Below are positions 41,018 through 50,362 of a stretch of DNA of 64,000 nucleotides, in pieces. The stretch is taken from assembly GCA_965222975.1 (NCBI GenBank), contig CBDCVJ010000038.1:186001-250000 (forward strand), read 5' to 3'. Below the pieces are notes generated by a model, which ran no database searches, was not told the origin of the DNA, and saw only the letters and a list, made by a program, of their open reading frames with translations. The translations under genes were made by a program, and so were the position numbers. How positions within the stretch are numbered: position 1 is the stretch's first letter; every line of letters begins with the position of its first letter. Origin of the DNA: UBA6168 sp965222975 (lineage in GTDB: Bacteria > Bacteroidota > Bacteroidia > Chitinophagales > Saprospiraceae).

Positions 41018-43894
41018 GTGAAACACCTGATTTCCATATTATTAGCAATTAGCATTGGTTGTTCATTGAATGGGCAATCGGAAGTCTTTGTTGTCGACCA
41101 TATAAAGGATGATGTCCTGTTAAATGATTTCCTTTATATCCAAGAATTGGAATCTGAGGAGCTTTCACTTCAAGATATACAAAGTAAGAAATGGCAAGAG
41201 CAGTTTGTCCCTTATAATAATTTCATCCAAAAATACCTCCCAGCATCGGCCACAGGTAGGGTAATGTTGAATCCTACTATGGTCTATTGGTGGAAATTGA
41301 CGATCCGCAACAACCTCGACCAACCCATCAACGACTGGGTGTTGCACACTGGTCGCAGCAATTTTACCGAGGTTTATATGGTTGGCGAAGACGGGCAAGT
41401 GGCCGATATCAAATACACCGGATGGCTCATGCCTACTGACAAAAAAGATTATCTGATGGGCAATAGGCAGGCTGAACGGGTGGCATTCAGTCTGTCAGAA
41501 GGTGCATCCGCCACTCTCTATGGCAAGGTGAGCGTGGTCAACAAAAAGAAACCCTATATATGGGTGCAGTTGTCGAAAGAGGACTATTATAAAAACTGGC
41601 GTTTTATTGAGAAAACCCGCCTCGAATGGTTGTCCATCGGTTCGTTGCTAACTTTCATCCTATTCAATATTTTGTTGTTCGGCACCACTCGTGACCGGGT
41701 GTTCTTTTGGCATTCACTGTACCTTACCGGCATCTTCCTTTATCTGTTAGAATTTTTCAACGTGCTGCCCGATTTGGTTTGGATGCGTGACCACCGCATA
41801 GCCAGTCAAGTGTTCATTTATTCTACCCTCTGCCTGATGGATGTAGCCTATGTGCAGTTCATCCGTACCTTCATGAACATGAAAAAAAGACGGCCTGTTT
41901 GGGATCGGTATTTCCGTTGGTTTGCAGTAGGAAGAATTGTTTTCGCCATTGGGGTCATTGTTTTTTATCTTACTACTGTCAATATGAAAATGGCCGACGA
42001 TATAACCGCCTTGTTTTTAGTAACTGAATACGTGGCTATGGTTGGTCTGTTGGCCTGGTTATTTGGGTGGAAGGATAAACAGGGACGTTTTCTTATTGCT
42101 GGAACGACCGTGTTTGTGGCCGCCGTAGTGATCAATGCCTTTTCAATAGTAGCCGGCATCGGGTTAATATTTTCCTTTACACAATTCGGAGTAATGGGTG
42201 AAGTGATCATATTCACAATTGGGCTTGGTTACAGGATGAAAAAACTGATCAGGGAACAGCGGGAGGCCGAGCGACTGAAAGATTTGGACGATTTTAAGTC
42301 GAGGTTTTACACTAATATCACACATGAATTCCGCACACCGCTGACGGTGATTATGGGAAATACGGAATTGGGGAAATTGGAAATAGGAAAATTAGAAAAT
42401 TTGTCAAAAGAAAAAGGTGCTGCCCAACCCCAAAAAGTCAATTACCCATTTATCACCTCTACTCTCGATACTATCTCTCGCAATGCAAGCCAACTGCTCC
42501 GCCTCATCAACCGTCTGCTCGACCTATCGAAATTGCAATCGGGGAAAATGCCGCTTCATCTGGTACAGGGCGACATAGCAGGATACCTGCGTTATCTGGT
42601 TGAATCCTTCCACTCACATGCAGCCGGCAAAGACATCCAGTTGCGATTTCTCAGTGAACTCGACCAATTCAACATGGATTTTGATGCAGAAAAAGTACAG
42701 GATATCCTATCCAACCTGCTTTCCAATGCCATCAAATTCAGTCCACTGGGAAGTGAAATCATCATCCTTGTAAAACGGCTGCCACAGGATGAGACTACTG
42801 AAGAGCAACTTCAGATTAGTTTTAAAGACCACGGCCCTGGCATATCCCCAGAGGCATTGCCGCATATTTTTGACCGCTTCAATACAGCCAAGGATTCGGG
42901 CAATCCAGCGGGAGGTTCTGGTATTGGATTGGCACTGACCAAGGAACTGGTAGAACTGATGAAAGGACAGATAACCGTAAAAAGCGAATTGGAACAAGGG
43001 GCCGAATTTACTATCATCCTTCCCGTCAGTAGGCAGGCACCAAAAGGTGAAAAGATAATACCCAAACCTTTGCCAACTGAAAAACATTTAGTGGGGCCAA
43101 CATCAGTCCCCCTTCCCGCTCCGACTTCTGGTGAAGAGAAACCTGTTTGTCTCGTTATCGATGATAATGCTGATATCGTTCGATATTTACAAAATCTGCT
43201 TACAAATGATTACGAAGTACTGACTGCATTCAATGGTCAAGTAGGCATCGACAAAGCCCTCGACCAGTTGCCTGATGTCATTATTAGCGACGTGATGATG
43301 CCAGAAAAAGATGGTCTCGAAGTTTGCGACGCTTTAAAAAATGATGAACGCACGAGCCATATCCCAATCATCCTGCTTACTGCAAAAGCCACAGTGCAAG
43401 ACCGTATCGAAGGGCTACGCCGTGGAGCAGACGCATATCTGCAAAAACCTTTCAACAGGGAAGAACTGTTTGTCTCCTTAAAAAAATCGGTCGAACTGCG
43501 AAATCAACTCATCAGTTATTTCTCCAAATTGCCTCCAGGCTTCCGTCAGGCAGAAACCCACGAGCCGCAATTAGTCATAGAAGATGCCTTTTTACAAAAA
43601 GCCAGAAAAGCGGTAGAAGAAAAACTTTCGGATGACCAGTTCGACATCCACCAACTCTGCCGGGCACTTACACTCAGCCGGGCACAACTCCACCGCAAGC
43701 TTACTGCTCTAACTGGAAAGAGCGCTTCACATTTCATCCGATCCATCCGCCTGTCTCAGGCAAAGGAACTACTGACCAAAACCGACTCTACCATTGCAGA
43801 GATTGCTTATGAAGTTGGTTTCCGTGACCCCAATTATTTTTCAAGAACATTTACGGAAGAATTCGGCATTTCCCCAAGTGAGACACGCAAGTAG
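41018..43894 (+). CDS. Hybrid two-component regulator: 7TM sensor, histidine kinase, receiver and AraC-type HTH
   Basis: A 958-residue one-protein signalling system starting at GTG 41018. In order: signal peptide (residues 1-19), a 7TMR-DISM extracellular domain (about 25-190), seven membrane helices (about 205-405), HisKA with HEFRTPLTVIMGN, HATPase with NLLSNAIKFSPLG, DHGPGISPE and GSGIGLALTKEL, a receiver CLVIDDNADI with phospho-acceptor Asp in ISDVMMPEKDG and Lys in LQKPF, and an AraC HTH (LCRALTLSRAQLHRKL and IAEIAYEVGFRDPNYFSRTF). It senses an external signal and binds DNA directly while membrane-anchored. A low-complexity insert (ELGKLEIGKLENLSKEKG) sits between the two HisKA helices. 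Targets may include the sigma factor gene downstream. Confidence 0.93.
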   Translation: MKHLISILLAISIGCSLNGQSEVFVVDHIKDDVLLNDFLYIQELESEELSLQDIQSKKWQEQFVPYNNFIQKYLPASATGRVMLNPTMVYWWKLTIRNNLDQPINDWVLHTGRSNFTEVYMVGEDGQVADIKYTGWLMPTDKKDYLMGNRQAERVAFSLSEGASATLYGKVSVVNKKKPYIWVQLSKEDYYKNWRFIEKTRLEWLSIGSLLTFILFNILLFGTTRDRVFFWHSLYLTGIFLYLLEFFNVLPDLVWMRDHRIASQVFIYSTLCLMDVAYVQFIRTFMNMKKRRPVWDRYFRWFAVGRIVFAIGVIVFYLTTVNMKMADDITALFLVTEYVAMVGLLAWLFGWKDKQGRFLIAGTTVFVAAVVINAFSIVAGIGLIFSFTQFGVMGEVIIFTIGLGYRMKKLIREQREAERLKDLDDFKSRFYTNITHEFRTPLTVIMGNTELGKLEIGKLENLSKEKGAAQPQKVNYPFITSTLDTISRNASQLLRLINRLLDLSKLQSGKMPLHLVQGDIAGYLRYLVESFHSHAAGKDIQLRFLSELDQFNMDFDAEKVQDILSNLLSNAIKFSPLGSEIIILVKRLPQDETTEEQLQISFKDHGPGISPEALPHIFDRFNTAKDSGNPAGGSGIGLALTKELVELMKGQITVKSELEQGAEFTIILPVSRQAPKGEKIIPKPLPTEKHLVGPTSVPLPAPTSGEEKPVCLVIDDNADIVRYLQNLLTNDYEVLTAFNGQVGIDKALDQLPDVIISDVMMPEKDGLEVCDALKNDERTSHIPIILLTAKATVQDRIEGLRRGADAYLQKPFNREELFVSLKKSVELRNQLISYFSKLPPGFRQAETHEPQLVIEDAFLQKARKAVEEKLSDDQFDIHQLCRALTLSRAQLHRKLTALTGKSASHFIRSIRLSQAKELLTKTDSTIAEIAYEVGFRDPNYFSRTFTEEFGISPSETRK

Positions 43895-43932
43895 TTGATT
43901 TTCTTCCCTTTACAAAAATATTTTTTAAACCG

Positions 43933-43997
43933 TGAAACAATAGTCCAGCATTTTTACGCCCACCTGCAACAATATTCCACAACTCTGAAACAATAGT
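43933..43997. promoter_or_regulatory. Repeated TGAAACAATAGT sites before the sigma factor gene
   Basis: TGAAACAATAGT occurs at 43933-43944 and 43986-43997, with a two-mismatch copy TGCAACAATATT at 43965-43976, all within 65 bp of a 433-bp spacer between the hybrid regulator and the sigma factor. Repeated half-sites like this suit binding by an AraC-type HTH, such as that of the gene just upstream. No other feature was found in this spacer. Confidence 0.35.
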
Positions 43998-44327
43998 GCC
44001 CGTCATCAAACTGGATTTGCCTTCATATTTGTATCATCAAATGAGAACAAACACGCTCTCTTTTTTTTTCTTAAAATTTTAAAGTCATGAAAATTAACAC
44101 CCAATATCCAATCACCAGTTTGACCAGCTTGTTTCTCCAATTTTTAAAACCTTTAATACTACAGCATTTAATTCCCTTTAACCTCCAATCCTCATCCTCA
44201 AAAATTAAATGTACTTAAACTGATCCCAACCAAAAGAGTTGCTGGGATCAACGGCGCAATCATTCCCTCCAGCTCTCCTTGCCGTTTGGAAAATTAGAAA
44301 ATGTTTAACCATTAAAAAAGAAACATC

Positions 44328-44930
44328 ATGAAAGCAAATAAAAATCAGAAAGCGACTTATAATAGGATTCGCTTTCACAATGACTCGAATGCCTTTTTCC
44401 AACACTTGCAAGAACTTGACAGTACTGCGATCATCCATCTTCAACAAAAAACATATAACCATTTGAAAGCAAAGAGCCTTTTTACCCAAGCAACCTACGA
44501 AGATGTTGAAGAATTGACGAATGATGCCATACTGATCGTTTTGCAAAAAATCAGGAACGGCGATTATCAGTATCAGGGTTTCAACCCGTTGACCTACGCT
44601 TTCATAGTTGCCGATAACCTCTTCCGAAATTTTTGCAGGAAAAAGCGTATTTACTGTTATCCTTTAGAAAATGCAGAACTTTCCAAGTCTCCTGAAATAG
44701 AAACCTATTTTGCCAAAAAAGAAATGAAATTAAGAATCAGAACTGCCATGTCTGAACTGAGTCCCATTGCCCAAAAGGTAATTCGCTTGAAATATTTTGA
44801 TGGGCTGACCGACGCAGAAGTAATTAAGAAAAAACTGACCATCTATTCTACTGTGGATTCGTTGAAAAACAGAAGGTGTCAGTATTTGAAAAAACTGGCC
44901 AAATACATGAGGTTACAGGATGCCGCTTAA
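44328..44930 (+). CDS. ECF-type RNA polymerase sigma factor
   Basis: A 200-residue sigma-70-like protein. Region 2 is recognisable in YEDVEELTNDAILIVLQKI and NPLTYAFIVADNLFRNFCRKKR, and region 4 in RIRTAMSELSPIAQKVIRLKYFDGLTDAEV, with the HTH in the last 40 residues. Bacteroidota ECF factors of this size often respond to surface or stress signals. No anti-sigma gene follows. It lies between the hybrid regulator and the large T9SS protein gene and may serve one of them, which is inference. Confidence 0.8.
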   Translation: MKANKNQKATYNRIRFHNDSNAFFQHLQELDSTAIIHLQQKTYNHLKAKSLFTQATYEDVEELTNDAILIVLQKIRNGDYQYQGFNPLTYAFIVADNLFRNFCRKKRIYCYPLENAELSKSPEIETYFAKKEMKLRIRTAMSELSPIAQKVIRLKYFDGLTDAEVIKKKLTIYSTVDSLKNRRCQYLKKLAKYMRLQDAA

Positions 44931-45485
44931 AAAATGAAATTTACCACAAGTACATACCCTTCAAACAAAAACAGGCTCTCCCTAATGATCAAAAGATAAT
45001 AAGTGTGGAAAAGATTGCTTAACATTAATATATTATTAATATGTTAAAATAATATTCAAAAAACACCCTCCATTTACTACTCTATTTCCCCAACCCCATT
45101 ATCTTTGCCATTAGTTAAATTATTAATAAGAGACATTTCAATGTCTTCGAGAATTTACCCATTTGAATATAAAACGAATTTCCCATGAACGAACTTTACC
45201 AATTTAGCATACCCTTACTTACCATAAAATCCAGTCACACACTACAGAGCTATTTTCCTTTTATAAGTTTGTCACGTATTGAACGATCAGGAGCGTAGGC
45301 TTTTGATTTTCAAATAGTTATTGGCGGTAATGGCGGCTAATAACTACTTGTTTGTTTAAAATTGGAAACAAAAAATTAGAAATTTTTTAAAGACCGACAC
45401 TCATGATAGGTTTCAAAGCTTATCCCAAATTTCCCAATTTCTAATTACCTTTTTTCCAATAATTTTTTACCAAAACCGATTTCCC
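44931..45485. promoter_or_regulatory. Spacer with promoter-like element and inverted repeats upstream of the large T9SS gene
   Basis: A 555-bp gene-free spacer. It holds a TATCTTTG element (45100-45107) that fits the Bacteroidota TAnnTTTG consensus, a palindrome TTAACATTAATAT-like at 45019-45047, a hairpin TAGTTATT/AATAACTA (45315-45346) around two GGCGGTAA-like words, and an imperfect inverted repeat built of AAAAAATTAGAAATT words (45361-45460) ending 26 bp before the gene. Confidence 0.35.
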
Positions 45486-48400
45486 ATGATGCGACTGGTA
45501 CACAGATTTTGTCTTTGTATGCAAAATGTTCCTATATTTGCCGGAGCATATCTGAAACACTTCAACACCGCCCGATTTTTTCCGGGCAACTTTTCAAACT
45601 ACACCTATTACCCGCTGCTTTTTGCAGCATTTTCGCTTTTACCAATTGCAGTTAAAGGACAGTGCAACGAGCTGATCTGCAATCAGAATGTTGAGGTAAA
45701 ACTCGATGCTGATTGCCTCGGTGAGGCCAACCCATACTTTATGTTGGCCAATTATTGGTCATGTGTTGGGCCTGCCACCATGGAATATTTTGATTCCTCT
45801 GGTACTCCAATCCCAAACAATGAACTGAATGCCGATTACATCGGCCAAACAGTCGTCGTGCATATGACCCATGATTGGTCGGGCCATCAATGTTGGGGTA
45901 CGATCAATGTGGTGGACAAGCGAAAACCAACCATTGAAATAGATCACGTCACGCTGAACTGTACAGAAGATACCAGTGTGCCAGCCGTCGGAGAGCCGAC
46001 GGCATATGACAACTGTAGCAATAATGTTACCCTTTCCCATCAGGATTCGGTTATTGATTTTGGCTGCGGTTACACAGGATTTGCAGGTTATTTCGACCCA
46101 AGCAATTGGGACGTATGCTTAGTTAATAATGGGGATGGTGGGGTAGATGTCACAGGAGCTCCCGACAGCATATTGGTTGAAGGGGCCGATAACTCCCCTC
46201 TTAGCACTAGCCCAAAGTATGTGACGAAATTCAAAATCGCCATACCTACGGAGGGCTATGTAAGCTTTGATTGGAGTAGTTTCGGGGGCTCCTATTTTAA
46301 CTCTCAGGGGTTCTACCTCACCATCAACAATTGGTGTATCCAACTCACCAACGACTCGATCCAGAGCGGCTCCTATACTACGGGGCTGCTCCAACCGGGT
46401 GACATCCTATCATTCGAACAAATGTCGGATGGCGACGCCAATGCCGTCCATACTTTTGTTTCCAATTTTCATTTCCATTCCCTTGCCTGGAAGGTGATCC
46501 ATCGCACCTGGTCGGCGATGGATGGTTATGGCAATACACGTCTTTACACCCAGGTCATTACACAAAACAGGGCCGCACTGTCCCAGGTGGTTTTTCCACC
46601 TGACCGGGATGGTGTTGCGGCCCCCATGCTCAATTGCGGCGCTATGGCCAATCTCGCCCAAACAGGGCAACCTTTCATTGATGAAGATGGCGACCTCAAT
46701 ACTTTAAATGACCAATATGCCCTTGACAATGGCGAATGCGCTTTTAATGTTGCATATGAAGATCAAAATATTGTTACCTGTGAGGGCAGCGAATTGGTGC
46801 TCCGCAAATGGACAGTCATTGATGATTGCAGTAGCCAAGTCTTGGAACATACCCAGATTATCAAGTTGTTCGACATCACACCGCCAGTAGTCAACTGCCC
46901 ATCGCCACAAATAGTAAGCACCAATAGCCTTGGCTGTTTCAGCACTATAAGTTTACCACAAGCGACCGCTTTCGATGATTGCTCTGCCAATATTACTATT
47001 ACTCCAAATTGGAGCTTCGGTACTGGATATGGCCCTTTTGGAAATATTGCACCCGGCACTTACCCTGTCATTTATGAAGCAGTGGATGATTGTGGCAACC
47101 TGAACACCTGTGCCACTTCTGTCACCGTGGAGGATGACATCGAACCAACAGTCGTTTGTGATGGACAAACTGTCGCCGCTCTTGACAACAATGGCTTGGC
47201 AATAGTCTACGCTGACGTAGTGGACGACGGAAGTTATGACTGGTGCTGTGTGGAGAGTTTTATGATAAAATTGGAAGATGCCCCCGACAGCGAATATGCT
47301 CCTACCCTATCCCTTGACTGCTCCAATCTTACTAGCACTGTCATGGTCACTTTAAAAGTGACTGACTGTGCTGGCAATTTCAATACCTGTGATGTTGACG
47401 TGATCGTTCAGGACAATGAAGCACCAGTCATTTTACCGCCTGCCGATGTGACAGTGGACTGCATGACCGACTTGAGCGACCTATCTATTTTTGGTGGTGA
47501 TGCGACTGTTTTTGACAACTGTAGTTATACTTTGGAATCCACTTACAATGAGACATTTACGAGCTGTGGTGAAGGTGCTGTTACCCGTATTTGGATCGCA
47601 ACAGACATTAACGGAAACACCACGACCGCTCAACAAGCCATCCACCTCGACAACCTCGCCCCCTGGAACATCAATGGCAGTGATATTGTCTGGCCAGATG
47701 ATTATGTCACTTCCGGTTGCAGCCTATCACTTGAACCATTCGACCTGCCTGCTCCTTTTTCTGGGCCAATTTTATTTGGGCAAAATGGTTGCGAATCAGT
47801 TGCCGTCAGCCATACAGATGATTATTTCTGGATCGCAGAGCCTTCTTGTTACAAGGTTTTTAGGAAATGGAAAATCGTTGACTGGTGCCAATATGAACCA
47901 AATTCTGGTAATATGGATGGCGTTTGGGAACACATACAAGTCATTGAAGTGTTGGATACAGACACTCCTGTTTTCATTAATCCTCCAACTGATATCAACG
48001 TGCAAAGTGCCATTGGTTGCAACGGCAATGTGACACTGCCATTTCCAGAGATTGAAGATTGCAGTAACCACATCACCATTGTTGCTTCTGGCGACCTGGG
48101 TAATGGTTTCAATTTCCAGAACATACCCAATGGAACTTACCAAATGACCTACCTCGCTTCTGATGGCTGTGGTAATTCGGCTACCCATTCGATCACCATT
48201 TCTATCGGCGACGATAAAGCACCCACCGCTCAATGCGTAAATGGCTTGACGGTTAGCCTCGGTAGCAATGGTCAGATCAATGTTTTTGCAGAATCGTTCG
48301 ATGATGGCAGCTTCGATAATTGCAGCACCGACCTACAGTTTTCATTCACTCAAAATCCTAATAACAATACCTTACTTTTTGATTGCAATGACCAAGGACA

Positions 48401-49706
48401 AAATGATATTGAGATTTTCGTATTCGATGATGGCCTCAACATGGGCTCTTGCCAAACATCCCTAATAGTCATGGACAACCAGCAAGTGTGCATTCTCCCT
48501 GATGTGAAAGTTGCGGGTGTGATCCAAGACCCTAAAGGTAGCATGGTTGCTGAGGCTAATGTAGTTTTGACCGGGGCAAATGTTCCAACATATACGACTG
48601 ACATAGATGGCGGCTTTGAGTTTGATAATTTGCCAGCCGGAAATGATTATATCGTAACACCTTCCAAATCAGTCAATTATCTTAATGGTGTAACTGCTTA
48701 TGACCTTTCGAAAATCAATGCCCATATTCTCGGTGTTGAGGTCTTTCAAGAAACCTGGCAATACATAGCCGCCGATGGCAACAACAGCCAAACCGTCACC
48801 ACTTTCGACATCGTAGCAATACAAAACCTGATATTGAACAACATAACCGTACTGCCAAATGGCACCCCTTCCTGGCGGTTTATCCCAACGGACCACATAT
48901 TTACCGACCCGTTCAATCCCTGGCCTTTACCTGCCAATATTTCCATGAACGACCTTACTTCCGACTATCTAATTGCTGATTTCATAGGCATAAAGGTCGG
49001 GGATGTAACGGGCAGCGCTGATCCTACCATGTTCACCAATGATGGTACGGGAGATAGAAACGGCGGATTGTTTACCATCAAAACCGTTGATCGGGAAATA
49101 TTAGCTGGTGAATTATTCGAGGTTGCTTTAGAAATGGAAGATGTGAATGCTTATCAGTTTACACTGGAATTTGACTCTGATAAAATGACTTTTGTGGAAA
49201 TCATTGACGGAAATGCGGCAATCGGGACTGCTTATCAAGAGGAAGGAATACTGACTACAATATGGTATGGAAAAGGTTTGCCTAACCTTACTCTAAGATT
49301 TAAAGCGAACCAAACGACAGCTTTAAGGGATGCTTTAAAAATTTCTTCTTCAAAAACGCCTGCCATCGCTTGGGATGAAACGGAGACCGCACTTAATGTC
49401 GTAATAGAATTCGAACAAGACAATCAGCAATCAGCAATCAGCAACCAACCATTAATCCTTTTCCAAAACAAACCCAACCCGTTTTCTACGGAAACAACTA
49501 TAGGTTTCCAATTGCCCGAACCTTCGGAAGTCCAATTTGACTTCTTTGATTCGACAGGTAAATTGCTTTTTACAAAAAAGGCATTTTATGAAAAAGGGTA
49601 CCAGGAAATGGTAATTAGGAAAGAAGAACTGGGCGTAATTGGATTGGTGTTTTATGAAATGAAAACGGAGATGGAGACTAAGATTGCAAAAATGATTATT
49701 CATTAA
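45486..49706 (+). CDS. Large secreted multidomain protein with HYR-like repeats, dockerin-like and cohesin-like modules and T9SS domain
   Basis: A 1,406-residue protein; the signal peptide lies at about 40-60 (YPLLFAAFSLLPIAVKG), so the true start may be the ATG at 45519. Repeated HYR/Ig-like modules (about 130-1000) include VNCPSPQIVSTNSLGCFS and NEAPVILPPADVTVDC, each with paired Cys. Next come a carboxypeptidase-regulatory-like module (VAGVIQDPKGSMVAEA), a dockerin-like region with acidic loops (AADGNNSQTVTTFDIVAIQN and IGIKVGDVTGSADP), and a cohesin-like module (FEVALEMEDVNAYQFTLEFD). The end (FQNKPNPFSTETTIGF onward) is a T9SS type A sorting domain. A GCAATCA word array (49421-49445) encodes the linker QQSAISNQ. 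Likely a surface structural or adhesion protein. Confidence 0.85.
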   Translation: MMRLVHRFCLCMQNVPIFAGAYLKHFNTARFFPGNFSNYTYYPLLFAAFSLLPIAVKGQCNELICNQNVEVKLDADCLGEANPYFMLANYWSCVGPATMEYFDSSGTPIPNNELNADYIGQTVVVHMTHDWSGHQCWGTINVVDKRKPTIEIDHVTLNCTEDTSVPAVGEPTAYDNCSNNVTLSHQDSVIDFGCGYTGFAGYFDPSNWDVCLVNNGDGGVDVTGAPDSILVEGADNSPLSTSPKYVTKFKIAIPTEGYVSFDWSSFGGSYFNSQGFYLTINNWCIQLTNDSIQSGSYTTGLLQPGDILSFEQMSDGDANAVHTFVSNFHFHSLAWKVIHRTWSAMDGYGNTRLYTQVITQNRAALSQVVFPPDRDGVAAPMLNCGAMANLAQTGQPFIDEDGDLNTLNDQYALDNGECAFNVAYEDQNIVTCEGSELVLRKWTVIDDCSSQVLEHTQIIKLFDITPPVVNCPSPQIVSTNSLGCFSTISLPQATAFDDCSANITITPNWSFGTGYGPFGNIAPGTYPVIYEAVDDCGNLNTCATSVTVEDDIEPTVVCDGQTVAALDNNGLAIVYADVVDDGSYDWCCVESFMIKLEDAPDSEYAPTLSLDCSNLTSTVMVTLKVTDCAGNFNTCDVDVIVQDNEAPVILPPADVTVDCMTDLSDLSIFGGDATVFDNCSYTLESTYNETFTSCGEGAVTRIWIATDINGNTTTAQQAIHLDNLAPWNINGSDIVWPDDYVTSGCSLSLEPFDLPAPFSGPILFGQNGCESVAVSHTDDYFWIAEPSCYKVFRKWKIVDWCQYEPNSGNMDGVWEHIQVIEVLDTDTPVFINPPTDINVQSAIGCNGNVTLPFPEIEDCSNHITIVASGDLGNGFNFQNIPNGTYQMTYLASDGCGNSATHSITISIGDDKAPTAQCVNGLTVSLGSNGQINVFAESFDDGSFDNCSTDLQFSFTQNPNNNTLLFDCNDQGQNDIEIFVFDDGLNMGSCQTSLIVMDNQQVCILPDVKVAGVIQDPKGSMVAEANVVLTGANVPTYTTDIDGGFEFDNLPAGNDYIVTPSKSVNYLNGVTAYDLSKINAHILGVEVFQETWQYIAADGNNSQTVTTFDIVAIQNLILNNITVLPNGTPSWRFIPTDHIFTDPFNPWPLPANISMNDLTSDYLIADFIGIKVGDVTGSADPTMFTNDGTGDRNGGLFTIKTVDREILAGELFEVALEMEDVNAYQFTLEFDSDKMTFVEIIDGNAAIGTAYQEEGILTTIWYGKGLPNLTLRFKANQTTALRDALKISSSKTPAIAWDETETALNVVIEFEQDNQQSAISNQPLILFQNKPNPFSTETTIGFQLPEPSEVQFDFFDSTGKLLFTKKAFYEKGYQEMVIRKEELGVIGLVFYEMKTEMETKIAKMIIH

Positions 49707-49712
49707 TTTTTC

Positions 49713-49757
49713 AAAAAAAACGCCAACAAGGATGAACACTTGTTGGCGTTTTTTTCT
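49713..49757. terminator. Strong bidirectional terminator
   Basis: AACGCCAACAAG pairs with CTTGTTGGCGTT (8-nt loop) between an A8 and a T7 run, so it works on both strands. It ends the large T9SS gene and the opposing cupin gene. Confidence 0.85.
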
Positions 49758-49788
49758 GTAAGCAGGTGACTGTTAACTACCTACTGAT

Positions 49789-50286
49789 TCATCTTCCAAA
49801 ATCATCTTCCACCCTCACAATATCATCCTCATCAGAAGGATTGTCAGCGTCTTCATGCTTCCATATTTCTGCAATGATCCCCCAGCCATTCAGACCTACC
49901 AAACGGTGGCGCTCCCCACATGCCAAATGAACTATCTCCCCCAGTTGTAATTTTTGAACTTCCGTTTGTTCATCGGTCTGGCTTCTCATGACACCAGCTA
50001 CACCACCGATGAGGCGCCAAATTTCCGAACGGCGGTGGTGGTACTGCCATGATAAACGCTTGCCTGGAGCAACAATCAGAATTTTTGGGCTAAGTTTTTC
50101 AAAACCTTCAAAGTCTTCGATGGAAAGGCTGGGAAAATAAGTATTAATAAATTTAAAAGCCTGTGATTCATCAATGACAAAGAAGCCACCCCAAGGGCGT
50201 TCTTCATCTTTAGCCATGATGTTAAAGCCTTGGGCATCAAGGGCTTGAGCCGTTTCAGAAAAAGTATAATGGGTTGATATAGTCAT
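49789..50286 (-). CDS. Cupin protein related to mannose-6-phosphate isomerase type II C-terminal domain
   Basis: The ATG at 50286 (MTISTHYTFSETAQ) is preferred to the TTG at 50307. The 165-residue protein is a single cupin: ERPWGGFFVIDE is the typical opening of the type II phosphomannose isomerase domain, and SWQYHHRRSEIWRLIGG carries the metal-binding His-x-His-x-Glu set. Next come GEIVHLACGERHRLVG and IIAEIWKHED. Stand-alone proteins of this type may isomerise sugar phosphates or only bind them. The acidic tail (NPSDEDDIVRVEDDFGR) is normal for the family. Confidence 0.82.
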   Translation of the reverse strand: MTISTHYTFSETAQALDAQGFNIMAKDEERPWGGFFVIDESQAFKFINTYFPSLSIEDFEGFEKLSPKILIVAPGKRLSWQYHHRRSEIWRLIGGVAGVMRSQTDEQTEVQKLQLGEIVHLACGERHRLVGLNGWGIIAEIWKHEDADNPSDEDDIVRVEDDFGR

Positions 50287-50362
50287 GATGTTTTGATCTA
50301 AAGGCAATTATAGGCAATCAAAGAATAGCGTTCAAGAACAAGTACTCATTTGAAACCAAATG

